Part shown: piece by piece, positions 23,080 through 35,600 of the stretch | Position numbering within the stretch: the first letter of the stretch is position 1 | Layout of the letters: each line of letters begins with the position of its first letter | Assembly (NCBI GenBank): GCA_013339765.2 | Contig: CM023448.1 | Span: forward strand, 332,028,941 to 332,092,940 | Origin: Haemaphysalis longicornis | Lineage: Eukaryota; Arthropoda; Arachnida; Ixodida; Ixodidae | Length of the DNA: 64,000 nt | Reading direction: 5' to 3' | The notes under the pieces: model-generated | The model's input: the letters and a program-made list of their open reading frames with translations, nothing else | Databases searched by the model: none | What the model was told of the DNA's origin: nothing | Position numbers and translations under genes: made by a program

Positions 23080-25163
23080 CACGAAGAGTACAAGAATCGA
23101 CAAGAGACACCAATCCCGATCTCACGTTTATAAAAAACATCCCCCATGCTACATGGACCAATTTGGACGAATAGCATGGCTGCGATCATGCTCTACTGGC
23201 CACCACTCTACATGGGTTGTAATACATGGTCAGTACTGGTTTAGCCCGTCTAGCGTACTGGGCGAAACTAAGAGAAACACGAACAGAAAGACACCAAAGC
23301 GAGGAAGACAGTTCCTCGACCATCCAAGAATGGATCGCACAGTTATGCCGGGATGTGAAAGCGCATACCAAAACATTACGGACTTCCACCACCACTCCTT
23401 GCATCGACGCCTTTCTCTTTCACATATGGGAAGCCCGACGAAACCTGTTGAACAGGTGGAAAAAGCAGCGCATGAATCGGAAACTCCAAATTCACAGTGC
23501 TCTACTCACTGCCAAGGTGGTAGAATACGGGAACAAGCTAGCGAGAGAAAATTGGCTGACCATTTGCGATGGGCTTCGAGGCACACTAAGCACATCCAAA
23601 ACTTGGAGACTGCTCCGGCATTTGATCAGTCCGACAGGCAGTAGGACGGAATCCCACCACAACATGACCGGAGTCATTCACCAATTCCCAGGCAGTGAAG
23701 CGGATCTCCTTTTGTCTCTCAAAGCCCGGTACTTCCCTGCGCAACCGTCGGATCCATTGCCGCCATACACAGGTAGCCAAAACGAGCTTCTCGACGAGGG
23801 TCTCCATCTTAACGAAGTTACCGCGGCCATTCAAAACCTGAGGCGCCACACGGTTCCATGAATCGACCAAATTACTAACAAAGCACTCATCAATCTCGAC
23901 GACCGTTCACTGCTAGAACTTACCGCCCACCTCAACAAAATTTGGAAGTCTGGCGCCCTACCCGAGGATTGGAAAACAGGGGAGTACCGCCTCATACCAA
24001 AACCAGGCAAGCCACCAGCCTTTGAAAACTTGGGACCTATATCTCTTACTTCGTGTGTGGGAAAACTCCTAGAGCATGTGGTTCTCAACAGACTGCAACC
24101 GCATCTGGAAGACTCAGGCAAGATCCCGCTAACGATGGTGGGATTTCGTCCGCAACTGTCAACGCAGGATAATATTTTACTTCAGCTTAAAGAGGAAGTG
24201 CTGGCCTCTGCGACTCGTGCCTCCCCCACTGCCATCCTCGCATTTGACCTCAAAGGGGCGTTTGATAACGTCAAGCACCCAGAAATTTTGCACAGGTTCA
24301 ACACACTGGGATGTGGAGCCAGGGTTCACAACTACATCAGAGATTTTCTCTCTGGAAGGAAAGCTGTGTTAAAAGTCGGGGAAAAAGCTACGGACCCCTT
24401 CTTATTGGGTTGGCGCGGAACACCACAGGGGCCTGTATTGAGTCCTATCCTTTTCAATTTTGCCGTGCTAGGCCTGCCGCCACTCCTCGACAACATCCCG
24501 GGGATCCGCCATGACCTATACGCTGACGACATAACCATCTGGTCGTCCAGAGTGTCGATCGGAGAGTTAGAGAGCCGCCTACAAGAGGCAGCGGATGTGG
24601 TGGCTGCCTATTCCAAGTCATGTGGTCCCAGCTGCGTCCCCCAGAAGACTGAGCTACTCCTGGTTTCACTGCGCAAAACACTCCCTCCAGGTTCGCCCAC
24701 TATCACCCTACGCCTAGAGGGCCATATCATTGCGCCATCACCAAGCATGAAGATTCTGGGCATGAGATTCCAAGCGGACCGCTCCAACACCCTTCTGATC
24801 AACAAGCTTAAAACCACAACATACCAGGTTACTCATATGATACGACGAGTCACAACCAAAACCAGGGGTATGGGGGAAGCGGACGCGCTTCGCCTTGTCG
24901 AGGCCTTCGTCGTGTCTAGGATTACGTACGCTATACCTTACGCCCTGCTTAAAGCCACAGAGCTCGAGAAAATAACCATCCTGATCAGGAAGGCGTACAA
25001 GCAAGCCATGAGTCCTCGTGATGCGCCCTGTGCATCACGAGGATCGCAGAGGAAGCCCAAGCCTGGACAATGTTTAGGTTGTATGGAGATGCACCATCTA
25101 CCGCCTACACAGACGCAGACTGTTACCCCGAAAGAGCAGCCATGGCAGCCACCGTCATTTTAA
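23080..25163 (+). pseudogene. LINE ORF2: endonuclease end plus reverse transcriptase
   Basis: At 23120-23220 one frame reads NPDLTFIKNIPHATWTNLDE, a stop, then CDHALLATTL, which is the SDH end of the endonuclease with S changed to C. From 23226 a long frame runs to 25163 with a single TGA at 23859 (the residue expected there is Gly, so a GGA-to-TGA change is likely). It has LGPISLTSCVGKLLEHVVLNRL-type finger motifs, FDLKGAFDNVKH, GTPQGPVLSPILFN and the catalytic YADD (24513-24537), then thumb. About 650 residues in all. Near 25050 the frame shifts and the C-terminal end of this frame is out of register. It probably lacks activity. Confidence 0.8.
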
Positions 25164-25580
25164 ATAAGCAGCACAGGTGCAGCATCTCAATTCCCGGGCA
25201 CAGCCCTCTCCAAGCCGAGGGAAGCGGCGATAGCACTTGCGCTTAGCCACAGCGACGCCAAAGTTATAATCTCAGACTCCCAGCAGGCGTGCCGCAACTT
25301 TGCCAACGGTCGCTTGCACGTCACAACACTTGGACTAATCAATCAGAGGCCACCAACGAGACCAGTCAGGATTGTATGGGCACCAGCTTACAGCGGAATC
25401 CCGGGCAACGAGATCGCCAACCACGTGGCTCGATATTTGACCCGCCGAGACAGCGCTGGTGGAGCCGAAGCCGAGCCTGAGCGCATGCAACCTCTTGTCA
25501 CCTACCAGGAAATCACGCAGCAATATTGGCTGTCCCGTAAAACCTTCTCTTCACCCCACAAATCACTACCGAGGGATTAG
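25060..25580 (+). pseudogene. RNase H domain of the same LINE, frameshifted
   Basis: Pieces in different frames follow the RNase H order: YTDAD (first Asp), REAAIALAL (Glu), IISDSQQACRNF (second Asp) and WAPAYSGIPGNEIANHVAR (last helix with His replaced by Tyr and NE-x-A). At least two frameshifts between 25120 and 25300. It ends in a basic/Trp-rich tail with no clear CCHC knuckle. A TGA or frame break precedes the CT tail. Confidence 0.7.
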
Positions 25581-25900
25581 AAAAGATTATTGCGTGCCCT
25601 GCAGGTCAACATCTTCCCACATCCCACAAGACTTCACCTCTTTGACCGGACACACTTTTCTCCACTTTGCCGCTTCTATGAAGAGCCTGGGACTCTCAGA
25701 CAAATAGTGGGCGGCTGGGATAAGTCTACCCTAGACCCCCCCTAACATCCACCTTTCCACGGAGCTTTGGGAGAAAGCCTTGGCCAGCTCCGGCCTTGAA
25801 GATCAGCTGCGCCTGATCGAAAGGGCTGTCGACGCGGCCCGAGCTCAAGGCATCCTGGGATGAGGACGCCTCTCTGAAGAATTTTCAGGATTTAAAGTTT

Positions 25901-25938
<38 letters not shown>

Positions 25939-26154
25939 GACGCACTGGAAGTTCGTTTGAATAGCCGCCCTTGTGATCTCATGGAAGACGTCACGAAAGC
26001 ACACTATTTGGCGAAAAAATCAAAATTTTAACATACATGGAATTAATTTCTCATTGAACACGGCATCGTTTGCTACCGGGCAAGCGCTGGGGGCCATTAA
26101 AACACGAAATTTTTCGAATAAAACAAACGTGTATTTTGTCTACATGGATAAGGC

Positions 26155-29100
26155 TGTATTACGGCCGCTTTCCTTTAGACGAAATACCGGACAGGTGCAA
26201 TGAGTAAAAACTAACGGCCGTTCGTTTACCGACAACGACGGTTGAAACGCTGGGCTTTTTTCGTGAGGGATTCGTTCGCTGTTGGGGCTAATAGGGGTTC
26301 ACAGAGTATTGGGGACGGGAAGGTCGCCATCAGTGAGGTATAGAAAGCTGCGCTTTGAAAATTGCTTGGTTGGCTTCAGAAAGACGGAAAGGTGCCGTGA
26401 AAGAAAAAAGAGCACGCTACAAAGTTGCACAAGGCAACACAGCAAAATTCAATAACACTACCGCGGGAAAACGGCACGGCGACAAAACAGCACGGTGACA
26501 AAACGGCTCATCATGATACAAGTGCAATGAAAAGCACGGTAGACTGCAGCAGCTTCTTCGCCGACTCTTTTTCGTTGCCGTACTATCATTTCTGCCCATT
26601 AATTCCCAAGCTACCCCTTAATGAACCGCCAATCGCACGATCCTCCGGCATGGTGCACTCTTCCTTACTTTCAATGGGGAATGTCGTCGAATTTTTCCCA
26701 ACAAAATAAAAAATTCACTCTTACCAGGCACCCTTCCTCTTTTTGTCATTTCTTACCTAGTTAGGCTAGGAGAGCCCAAATCATCCTTTAACTATCGTTT
26801 GCAAAGCCAGGCCCTATTAATGCGATTACGTTATAGCTTTATATCCTGTCAAGCAGGTTTGTACCTCACGCTATAAGTGCAGTTTATCGTAAACTGCAGC
26901 AGGAGCAGGGTGACTACCGTATCAGAATTTTGTACCGTAACTTTTTTTCTGTTTGGCTTCCCGTAGCAATGACAAGATAACGCACTCTAAGCGACATGCT
27001 CCTCTGTTAACGTCGAATAAAGTTTACTAAACTGTCCGCATTAGTTCAGCGCTTCGGCCCGAAACCAAAAGTGCTATTATTACTTGAGCTGAGCCCCCGT
27101 GGTAGGCTGTAAACACAGCATGAGTTGTGTTGCTGCGATCTCTTTCCCGTACACACTTCGGTGATCGCCTTATCCGATTAAAGAAGCTAATCGAATAAAG
27201 TGAGTCGATCGAGTCTTTTTATTGACAACACAAGAGAGAGATCTGAGGTAAAACGTTTTCAATTGATGTTCCCTGCCTTTTGGAGAAAAGTAGACCATGG
27301 CTGTATGCTGTAAACACCATTAAGCGTTTCGTTTACGTACAATTGCGGGATACGTTATCGTAGGACGCCAAACTGCACCGATCACCGGTATATTGCAATA
27401 AACTGCTCTGCTCTTATTTTTTTCTGTAATAGTTGCCGTTTCTATACAACAGGATCCACATATTAAATCAATTAAACAAGTCGTTGTAATGAAAGCCGTG
27501 TGTTGGTTGTTATAATGGCAATTGTGTTTAATCGGGTAAAGCGAAAAAAAATAATGCGAACAAAAAAAATCGATGATATGCAAACAAGCACTCGTCATGG
27601 TCAATCAGCCAGAGAATCCATATTTTTAAATTTTCTAGAAGAGCAGCCATGTACCCACGACGCTATCTGGAATGCGCCGCGCATGCGAGCTGTTTCATAA
27701 GAGTCATATAACGTTTGAAAGTAGGACTTATCATGAAAGCAACTTTGTCTTATGTGAGTCGACTGTGGTTACGCATTTTTCAGTAAAGGCTTTTGACAAC
27801 TTTAAACGACTGAGCAGGACGCGATTCGCGCACGTCAGCTTTCTGTTAGCGCCAAATAAGTTGCTTTACGGGCTAGCCAGGTATTAGCTGATAACGACGC
27901 GACGAACAAAGCAATTGCCACCACAGCAGCGCACTCTGCGTGGTAAGAACGCGTGCACTCGCAAATCAAGTCATCTGCACTAAACCCGCAGCCACACTCG
28001 TTTCGGGTGCTGCTTTTCCGCTGTAATAATTAGCCCTATTCTCAAACGCTGTGCTATGCCAGCGCATGCATGGAGCTCTGCAGACCGGATAGTCAGATAG
28101 GGCTGTCACGTCTCGGAACTTGTGTTAGATCTCGAGGCAGTTTATTACACAGCAATCGTGTCAAGCCGCTGGCCGCGGCGAAAACATGGCGTCAGTCCGA
28201 GCTGGTCCCTCTGGCAGCCACAGGCCGTGAGCTGCGTAAACGCGTAGGCCAGTAAGTACATAGCGGTGCATAGGAAGTGCTATGTGCGGCGGATGCTGTA
28301 AGTTCCATCGTTCGTATTTCTTTTTCTAAGTTTGTCTCGTCTTTGTGCGCTTTCTGCCCTTTCGACAGAGGGAATTCTTTGTATAAAAATAGTGAGAACA
28401 TTTCGCCGTGTTCCTTTGTGGTGAGTCTCATCTGCTTTGCCTTTCAAGAACAGGAGTGTTTACATTAGCTGTCAAGATAGTTTCGTTCAACACGAAAGTT
28501 CGCCGCACTATGACTTCGCTGGACGAAGACGTATGCGAGAGCAAGCGTGGTAACTTTAGCTATACGCACTACTGTAGTTGACACAACAGCGAGGATCCGC
28601 GGTACTGAGCGGCCGACTTCGATGCGACGGGCTGCGAACTATGAGTGCCTAACTATCCCCTTCTCGGGCAAGACTATAGCGTAGCCGCACATCTTTACGG
28701 GCACGCGTCGCTTCGCATGCAGAGCGCGGAGAACGACGAAAGCGCCAACAGTGAAGCCTATTCTCCTCCTGGCGTCACCACCGTTACGGACGTCACGGCG
28801 TTTAATATATAAAGGGTTCAATAGCTTGACAACGTGAAGATGAATGGGCGTGATTTAAGCAACGCTCTTAGCTGTAAAAAGGCTCACACAAGGTTATTTT
28901 GATGGTTAAGCGACCAGATACTGCCGACTACACGTTAGGAATTTTTAAGGGCAACAGTCTTTCTTGGAAAACTTAAACACGAAAATTTTTGCCCGCCTGC
29001 CTGCCTGTCCATCGATTTAGCCTCCCGGCCAAAAGTTGAAAGAATACTTGAACGAGAGGTTTATAACATTATACGCAGAACTTTTCCAAACCACTAATTC

Positions 29101-29930
29101 TCGAAACACATCTCATACCTGTAAACATTGTTGAGCAAAAATAAAATATTAGGCATATTTGAGGTGAAGCATGAATGCACAACTGGTACTCGCAATGTTC
29201 TTTTAATAGAAAATGTGTGCTGGATATTTGCGATAGCAAATAAAAATAGGCGTTAAAAATATTTTGACCCAAAGATACAAACACAGCTCGCGCGAGCGTG
29301 GACCTGGTAGCGGTGTTCCAAGTTGAACAGTAACAAAAGAATCCAGTAGATTGCGCGAGCAGTGGAGCGCGGGAAAATTGAATTGACTTTGCAAAACCCT
29401 TGCCGTGTTTGTGGTGGGAGGACCGAAAGGGAGGGGAAGAGCACGATAGGTGGGCGTGGAAAAGAAGAGAGGCATTCACGTGGCAGAGGCGGTAGAGGAC
29501 TATCGTCTTTCGACGACATTTGCTGTGAAGTGAGCAGATACGCAGACAACAATTTTTGAACTGCATCACGACTACTGGAAATCAAGCCCGCAATAGCACC
29601 GTTTTTATCAGCTATTGCCGTGCAACAGGGCTGCCTGTTCGAATTTGCAGTTACGGGTTATTTTGACTATATTCCGGCATGTGTTGTTGATAGGCGACTG
29701 CAGACCACACGGTGTTCCTTGGAGCACTGAAGCGCGGTATGCACCACCCGAAAATCATTGGACTTGTTCCGTGTTAACTAGGTTTAGTTTTATTTATGAG
29801 TAAATTACATGTATACATGCATGTGTACGAGTGCGTAGTGCAAATTTATTCAATTAAAATGAAACTTAGAGGACTTCGATGTTTCCGTCTCTAGTATCAA
29901 AAAGGCTAACCCTGACCATCACTGCATATC
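26155..29930. other. Unassigned DNA
   Basis: I see no gene, SINE or TIR pair. Small ORFs occur on both strands with no motifs. A GAGGATCC-flanked GC-rich stretch at 28560-28800 has no supported feature. Confidence 0.35.
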
Positions 29931-29937
29931 TGAGCGA

Positions 29938-30025
29938 CAAACCGCACAAAAAACACAAGACGACAGGAGAGCACATGTAGTACACAGCGCTGACTAACAA
30001 CTGAAATTTGTAATTCGGGCTTTTG
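29938..30025 (+). repeat. Penelope-type terminal fragment, second copy
   Basis: GCACAAAAAACACAAGACGA, CAGGAGAGCAC and CAGCGCTGACTAACAACTGA align with 2310-2375 in the same order and direction. No GGGCGAGTTGG head is seen here, so it is a partial copy. Confidence 0.45.
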
Positions 30026-30029
30026 GTTA

Positions 30030-31000
30030 CAGGTAAATGATAAAACAGGGTAACTTTTTCATAGTCATATTTTTATAAAATTGTCTGTGACCACGAAATA
30101 AGGCCCCTCTAATGTAGAGATAGATATACACATAGGGTCACTGACGCAATATTCTTGTCTCTTTACGGTAGCTTAGACGCGCAAAGTATTCAATGTCGTC
30201 GGATGCTAGCACATAATGTTGAGAACGTTAGCTATGAAGAAAAGCGGAATTCTGTATGAAGCCGCGTAGACTCCGTCTGATATCCGCTCTCGAAAGGAAA
30301 CAAGGTACCACTGTTTACAGTAGGCGCAAAGCTAAACGGTGCACCATTGAGCTGTCGGCCGCGGAAGCGATTACAGTCGCAGCATGGTATTGTTGAGTGG
30401 ACTGCTGCAGAGAACGTGAGAGCGAGCTGTGCTGGAGCGGCCGAAATCAGATTCGCTCGAACACGCGAGCGGAAATTGCGCGCAGGCTCATTTATATCGT
30501 TCTCCTTTTTTTTTTTTTTTTTTTTTGGGGGGGGGGGGGGGACCCAAATCTGTCCTTTTTTCCGAACGCAGACGACTCGCCCGGTAGTGCAAACTCATTA
30601 ACGTTTCGAGAGTTGCTAAAATATGCGCGACCGGGATGATGAACACTCGCTGAAACGCCCCTTTCGGAAACTTATCTCTCTTTTTTTTTTTTTTTTTTGT
30701 AGTTGCGGAACTCCTCATCTGAGTGACTGTAACGGTCAGACTACTAGATAATGCGCAAACCAGCTGAGAAACTGCACGCTCTCTGGTTTGCATCATGCAG
30801 TAAACAAGACCCGTTAGTTTCTTTTTTAAACGCGAAGCTTCAGTGTTCTCCCTCAAGCGACTGTAACGCCGTGCAGGAAAGCCAACTTTCTCTGACAATG
30901 ATGATGAATGATAGCGCTGTTAGCACAGGAGCGGGGTAAGTGTTGAAGATTAATGGGAGAGGCCTTTGTCCTGCAGTGGGCGTAGATAGGCTGTTGTTGT
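30030..31000. other. Unassigned DNA with homopolymers
   Basis: T21 followed directly by G15 at 30506-30541, and T19 at 30680-30698. No coding support. Confidence 0.4.
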
Positions 31001-31039
31001 TGTTGATGACGATGATGATGATGATTATGATGATGATAT

Positions 31040-32090
31040 TCATGACATGGCAGCACGGTGAAATGGAACTCGTTACGTTTATTGAGGCTTTTAATCTTGC
31101 GCATTCTAGTATCTCCCTCTCTCATTCCTACTCTACACACAGCATAAATTTCCCGGATGTAACAGTCACAGTTCCTCAGTGCAGGCTTCAGACTAATCTC
31201 TAAGGGAAACCTGGTATGCGCCAGTATTTTCTCTTCCACAGCAGCCATGCCAGGCACTGCAAGACCGCAGTACCCTATAGCCAATCTCACCGTTTTAGGC
31301 GAATCTGCACAAGCCAAGCGGATTTCGATTCTAATTGCAGAGCACTTAAAACCGCGCTCTTGAATCAAAAATACCCAGAGCAGGTGATCGACGACGCGGT
31401 CCCGCGAGCAAACCAATTGAACCGCACCGAAATTCTCCGTAAAATAGGTCCGAACCCCAATCGACAAACCAATTTCGTTTTGACCATTCGGGCTCTGCTC
31501 CGAAAGTTGCATCCATACTCACAAAATATCCCAATATCCTTGTTCAAAGTGAACGCCTAAAAAGAATATTTTTCGAGCCGTCATGGGTTGTTTATAGACG
31601 GAGAAAAAATCTGGACGATGTTCTCAATAAGTCCAGCATCAGCCGACCGCAAACTACTGGTTGCATGCCCCGTAACAAACCACGGTGTAAGGTATGCCCA
31701 CAAATCACTACCACACAGCGCGCCTTCAGCACGGCTTCAAACTATCACGTTACTGTAAAAGGGAACTTTAACTGTGACTCCGCCAACGTTGTATACCGGC
31801 TGGAATGCACCCTTTGCGGCAAACAATACACCGGCCAGACTGAAACACTCTTCCGTTTGAGGTTCAACAATCACCGCTCTCGTGCAAGAACCTGCCCCTC
31901 TTACCCTCAATCAAGGCATGTGAACACTCCTGGTCATTGTTTCGAACAGCTGAAGGCCACAATTCTCGAATCTAGTTTTAAAACGCATCACGCTGGCGAG
32001 GTCCGAGAGTCCTACCTTATCTATTTAAGTCAGCGTCGTTTGGCATCAATGAAAGTTTTGGAAAACTGACGTGTCTTTCCTCCGATTAAA
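31040..32090 (+). pseudogene. Penelope-like RT end plus GIY-YIG relic
   Basis: This aligns with the 51490-52550 element for its full length. It starts within the sequence after the RT catalytic motif (HDMAARdGEMELVTFIEAFN-type), fused to a GAT/ATG microsatellite at 31006-31040. Pieces follow in several frames: the RFRRICTSQADFDSNCRALKTALLNQKYPE linker region at 31290, and the GIY-YIG nuclease at 31785-32069 with YRLECTLCGKQYTGQTETLF, FRLRFNNHRS and HVNTPGHCFEQLKATILES. GIY is replaced by Cys/Lys-type changes at the first motif, as in the sister copy. At least four frame breaks; it is dead. In the family the enzyme copies element RNA into DNA and the nuclease makes the target nick. Confidence 0.75.
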
Positions 32091-32224
32091 ATTTCGCCTT
32101 TCGCCTTGTCCTCCGTCTCTCCTTCGTATTCATATGCAGTAATTCTGGATTGGTCAGGATAGTGTTGCGCCTGTTTATTTATTTCCCTCGATAATGACCT
32201 CCAATCATTTGGCGACACCCAGCA

Positions 32225-32330
32225 GCCGATTTTAGTTGCGTGCTAGAACCGCGTTCCGTAGCGCATAATAAAAAAAAAAAAGCGTTCCGTAGCGCAGTGG
32301 CTACGGCACATCATGTTCTGGATAGATGGC
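32225..32330 (+). other. tRNA-like fragment with A-run
   Basis: CGTTCCGTAGCGCAGTGGCT at 32283 repeats the GCGTTCCGTAGCGCA piece at 32250, separated by a 12-A run at 32269. TAGCGCAGTGG fits an A box. No B box in register. Likely a tRNA-derived repeat remnant. Confidence 0.3.
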
Positions 32331-32434
32331 TGCGGTACCATTGTTAGGTTTGATATTCGCACCTTGTAATTTATTTGAGCAGGCCAGCGTGTGCGATTGC
32401 TTCCCTCTCCCTCTTTTTTTTTTTTTTTTGTATA

Positions 32435-32690
32435 CTTGACAACTTGGGGTGAAGGGGACCTTATTTTTTACCTCGGGCCGTGACTCACGCGTCGACAGCC
32501 TGTCATGAGCAGTCGACTGACGGGAAACTTACTTATGGCGCCTATCGGCATCAAGGCTGCCAGAACGGAGGCCCTCGCTATGCTTGGCAGAAGAATATGG
32601 TTAAGAATAAGGCGCTCGTTGAGGAAATACAGAAGGAAAGACCGGCAGTCTACAACGCCAAGGGAGCCATAAGGTAATGGTTAGGCTTTC
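32435..32690 (-). repeat. Diverged single copy of the 478-bp repeat
   Basis: Colinear with the body of the 57-60-kb array unit on the opposite strand: CCAAGGGAGCCATAAG, GCAGTCTACAACGCCAA, GCGCTCGTTGAGGAAATACA, GGCATCAAGGCTGCCAGAAC, GACAGCCTGTCATGAGC and a GAAGGGGACCTT stretch, all in the array order. By eye about 75-80% identical. It has no tRNA-like head. It shows the repeat is dispersed and predates the array. Confidence 0.75.
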
Positions 32691-32699
32691 AAATTTGCC

Positions 32700-35600
32700 C
32701 CTATGCCGCTATTATTGCCTGATGCATATTTCCCATGCATGCCAATATTCTTTTCAAAGAACACCGTTTTATTCAGACATGAAATTTTCTCTTCCTCATT
32801 ATATTGTTTATTGTTCCAAAGATCAAAACAGAAAGCTTTGGAATTAGTGGACACCACGGACATATAGCGCCGTTTGATTGCTGTTCTTCAATATTCACGT
32901 CGCATTTTGTAAAGCACTGAAAATCATAGAGGGCCCTGATGTCGGGCCCTCTGGAAGTCTTCGTTGAATATTCGATCGGCCTAACTTGAGTCCGCAGTAG
33001 GAATGTATTATTCAGGAACTCCGAGGTAATTTGCTAATGTATGCAAAAAAAGAAGCGCCTAGTAGATACCGGAGAGGTTAGCCAGCGGTATGCTATAATT
33101 AATGCGCGGAACTTTCCTCGTGGCCTCAGGGCAGAGAGAAGAAGCACGCTACTGTCTCCCAACGTGTGTGCACGTCCTAGCTAAGAAAGTCGCAGAAATT
33201 GTTTCTTCCCATCGGTTCTTTACAAAGTGATAGTGCTCTTGAAGTATCGCGGCTTTCGCTGCCCTTAGAATGGCAAATAACAACCTCAGACAGACTGATA
33301 AAAAAATGATGGGCGCTCACACGGACAGACGCGCCGGCGTCTGCGCCAGTAGTGCGATTACAGCTGTGTGAGAGGTTTGCGTGGATGAACTAAATTCCTT
33401 CCTCTCGCCAACGCCCCTTCTCCCTATTTTCTCCCCGCGCTCCAGTGCTCTCTCAAGCGCGTCCTGCCGTATTTTTTCCCCTATAGGCTTCAAACCGCTA
33501 ACAATGACGCCAGGTTTTCGCGAAATAACAATGCTACTGCTAACACAGTAAAATAAACGATGAGGAAGAAAAGCGAGAAAGAAGGGGAACAAGCGCCTCT
33601 TATTTTCACGAAATTAGCCCGCAATTTAAGCACACAGTTGCTGTGGTTCCTTCTGGTTCCGTTTAACAAGACTTGCTGGTATGTTTGTTCTGTTTGTTCT
33701 GGGTTTCGAAAAAAATATTGCTTTCAAGTGAATGTGCACACAAAAATGCACTCATTAACGAGTGCGTGGCAAATGTGAGAGCTTAAGGTTAGTACAAGCA
33801 CTCTCGGCTGTCTTGATCTCATCTATGCGGGTAAGCTGGTTGGATGCTACTGCTAAAGTTTTGCGTGCTATCTGCTGTAAAAGGGATTTCGGAGTGAAGC
33901 TATGTGCATATTTTTACAGTATCTAAACATCCACGCAAAAGCGACCCATCACCTTTAGACAAGCATTACAAATTGTAGGTTTGTTTGATTTGCCCTTATT
34001 GTTGTTGCTTTTGATTGTTCACAACCGTTTGGACCCTCCAGAACGTCTTTATGGCGAAGTACTTAGCGCAATGCATCATTTAGCGTTGCAAAATTATCTC
34101 AATGGTGTATCTTCCAATTATAAGAATCTCGGCATTACAAAAACGGCACGAGTTTCTGTGAAAATTCCGTTAACGATGAAGATGTTCAGTTGTTTAAGGA
34201 AAAAGTAGCACACATTCACACACACTGTGTGTGTGTCGTACATCTCTATCATTTGGGTACGCGTCTTCAAAAGCTGGGTTCCGTCTTTTTTTCAGGTGCA
34301 TATGCCGACAGGCCCAGCCCCAAACTCTTCCACATTCAGATGGTGGGTTGACATAGCGCCTCATTCCAGAATTTCCCGTCTGATTAAGCTCTCGTACTGG
34401 CAGTGGCTTCAAGGGCGTACCGCGTGAGAATCGGTGACTGCTATCAGCTGGCACGTTGTGAGCCCCGTTTGCGAGTCTGTAATGGCTTCGCACAGCCTAC
34501 TGCAGGCAACATAAATTTCTCGCTGTTCGCGGAAGCGCTGCAGAAACATCGTATGGGGCTCACTGCTGCGCTCTAGACATTTCATAATAAAAAATTCAGT
34601 GTCCTTCCCTTCTGAAGAAGGCTGACCAGCGAAGCGGGGCAGTCCAAGGAGTGGACGAAACAAAACATCGTATCTTTGACATTTGCGATTGAGCATACAT
34701 CCTATACCTAACTATAGCTAAATGAAATTTGGAAGGACTCTAGTTTTATTATAGCGGGCATACATGGGGCTGCCCGTTTCCGTCCCGCGTCGTAGCCATT
34801 TCACTGTCTGTGTAACACACCAACCCAAACCACTCGACCACGGAGGACAGCAGTCAGGTGGCATCGGGTCATGGAACATCCACGTGTAATACTCCGACCA
34901 GCACAACAGGCATGTCATCGGTGAGTGCGTGAAGTCTGGCTGTGCAAGCAGCGGATGTTTAAAATAGATTTTAAAATAAAAGTTGAAATTTTAAACGCAT
35001 GTCTAAAAAAAATGAAGGAAGCTCACACTAATGTGTAGGACTTGCACGAAGTCAAGCTGTATACGCAACCTTCACGACCATCCCGAATATTTATTCCACG
35101 ATTGCAGCCGATTTACCTCTTCTTCGCTGCCACAACAACCTTTACTCCACCCTTGTTGCTATAAGTGTGAGCTTCCTTCATTTTTTTATAGTGATAATCA
35201 TTGGACACCCACTTGGAGGGCCGTACGCTATGACGTGTCTTTCTCGTTCCGAGCAAGTGTTGCCACAATTACGGCGACCACTGGAGGTCCTTTTTTTTTG
35301 TTTTTGTTTTTGGCGGGGGGGGTGCAGTCTTGGCCAATCTTCCTAAGTGGGTGTGCTTGGCTTGACAAACGTGAGCCGGGTACGCTGGACGGCCGACGCG
35401 AGGCACGCACACGCGAGCGCTCGGCATTTTCTGGGTTTTGTTAATTGCAGGGCGGTATAACCGCGAGGCAAGAGCACCCGTGCGCGCGCTTATGTGCATA
35501 CGGCATTTTCCAGGCATTTTTAACTGCGGACAATTAAGCTCTAACTATTTGCTAAACTTCCCTGTTAAAAACTTTTAACGTGCATTGCAAGATATATTTC

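Larger units (their letters stand above)
23050..25935 (+). mobile_element. I-like LINE fragment (EN end, RT, RNase H), CT tail
   Basis: A 5'-truncated non-LTR element inserted in MITE copy B. It starts within the end of the endonuclease domain, runs through RT and RNase H and ends in (CT)16 at 25904-25935, probably its tail. RT followed by RNase H fits the I group. A target duplication is not clear. Confidence 0.7.
22422..26150. mobile_element. MITE, AGGGGCCATGCAGAC family, copy B, split by a LINE
   Basis: Left end TTAAGGGGCCATGCAGAC (22418-22435) and right end GTATTTTGTCTACATGG (26131-26147). The left part to about 23045 and the right part from about 25936 align, piece by piece, with copy A at 5663-6601. 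The material between (23050-25935) is a LINE. This gives about 840 bp of MITE once the insertion is discounted. The right TTAA is decayed (ATAAGG). Confidence 0.7.

Noticed and set aside
29069..29585. Three minus-strand ORFs of 90-166 codons
   Set aside because: They overlap in different frames without motifs.
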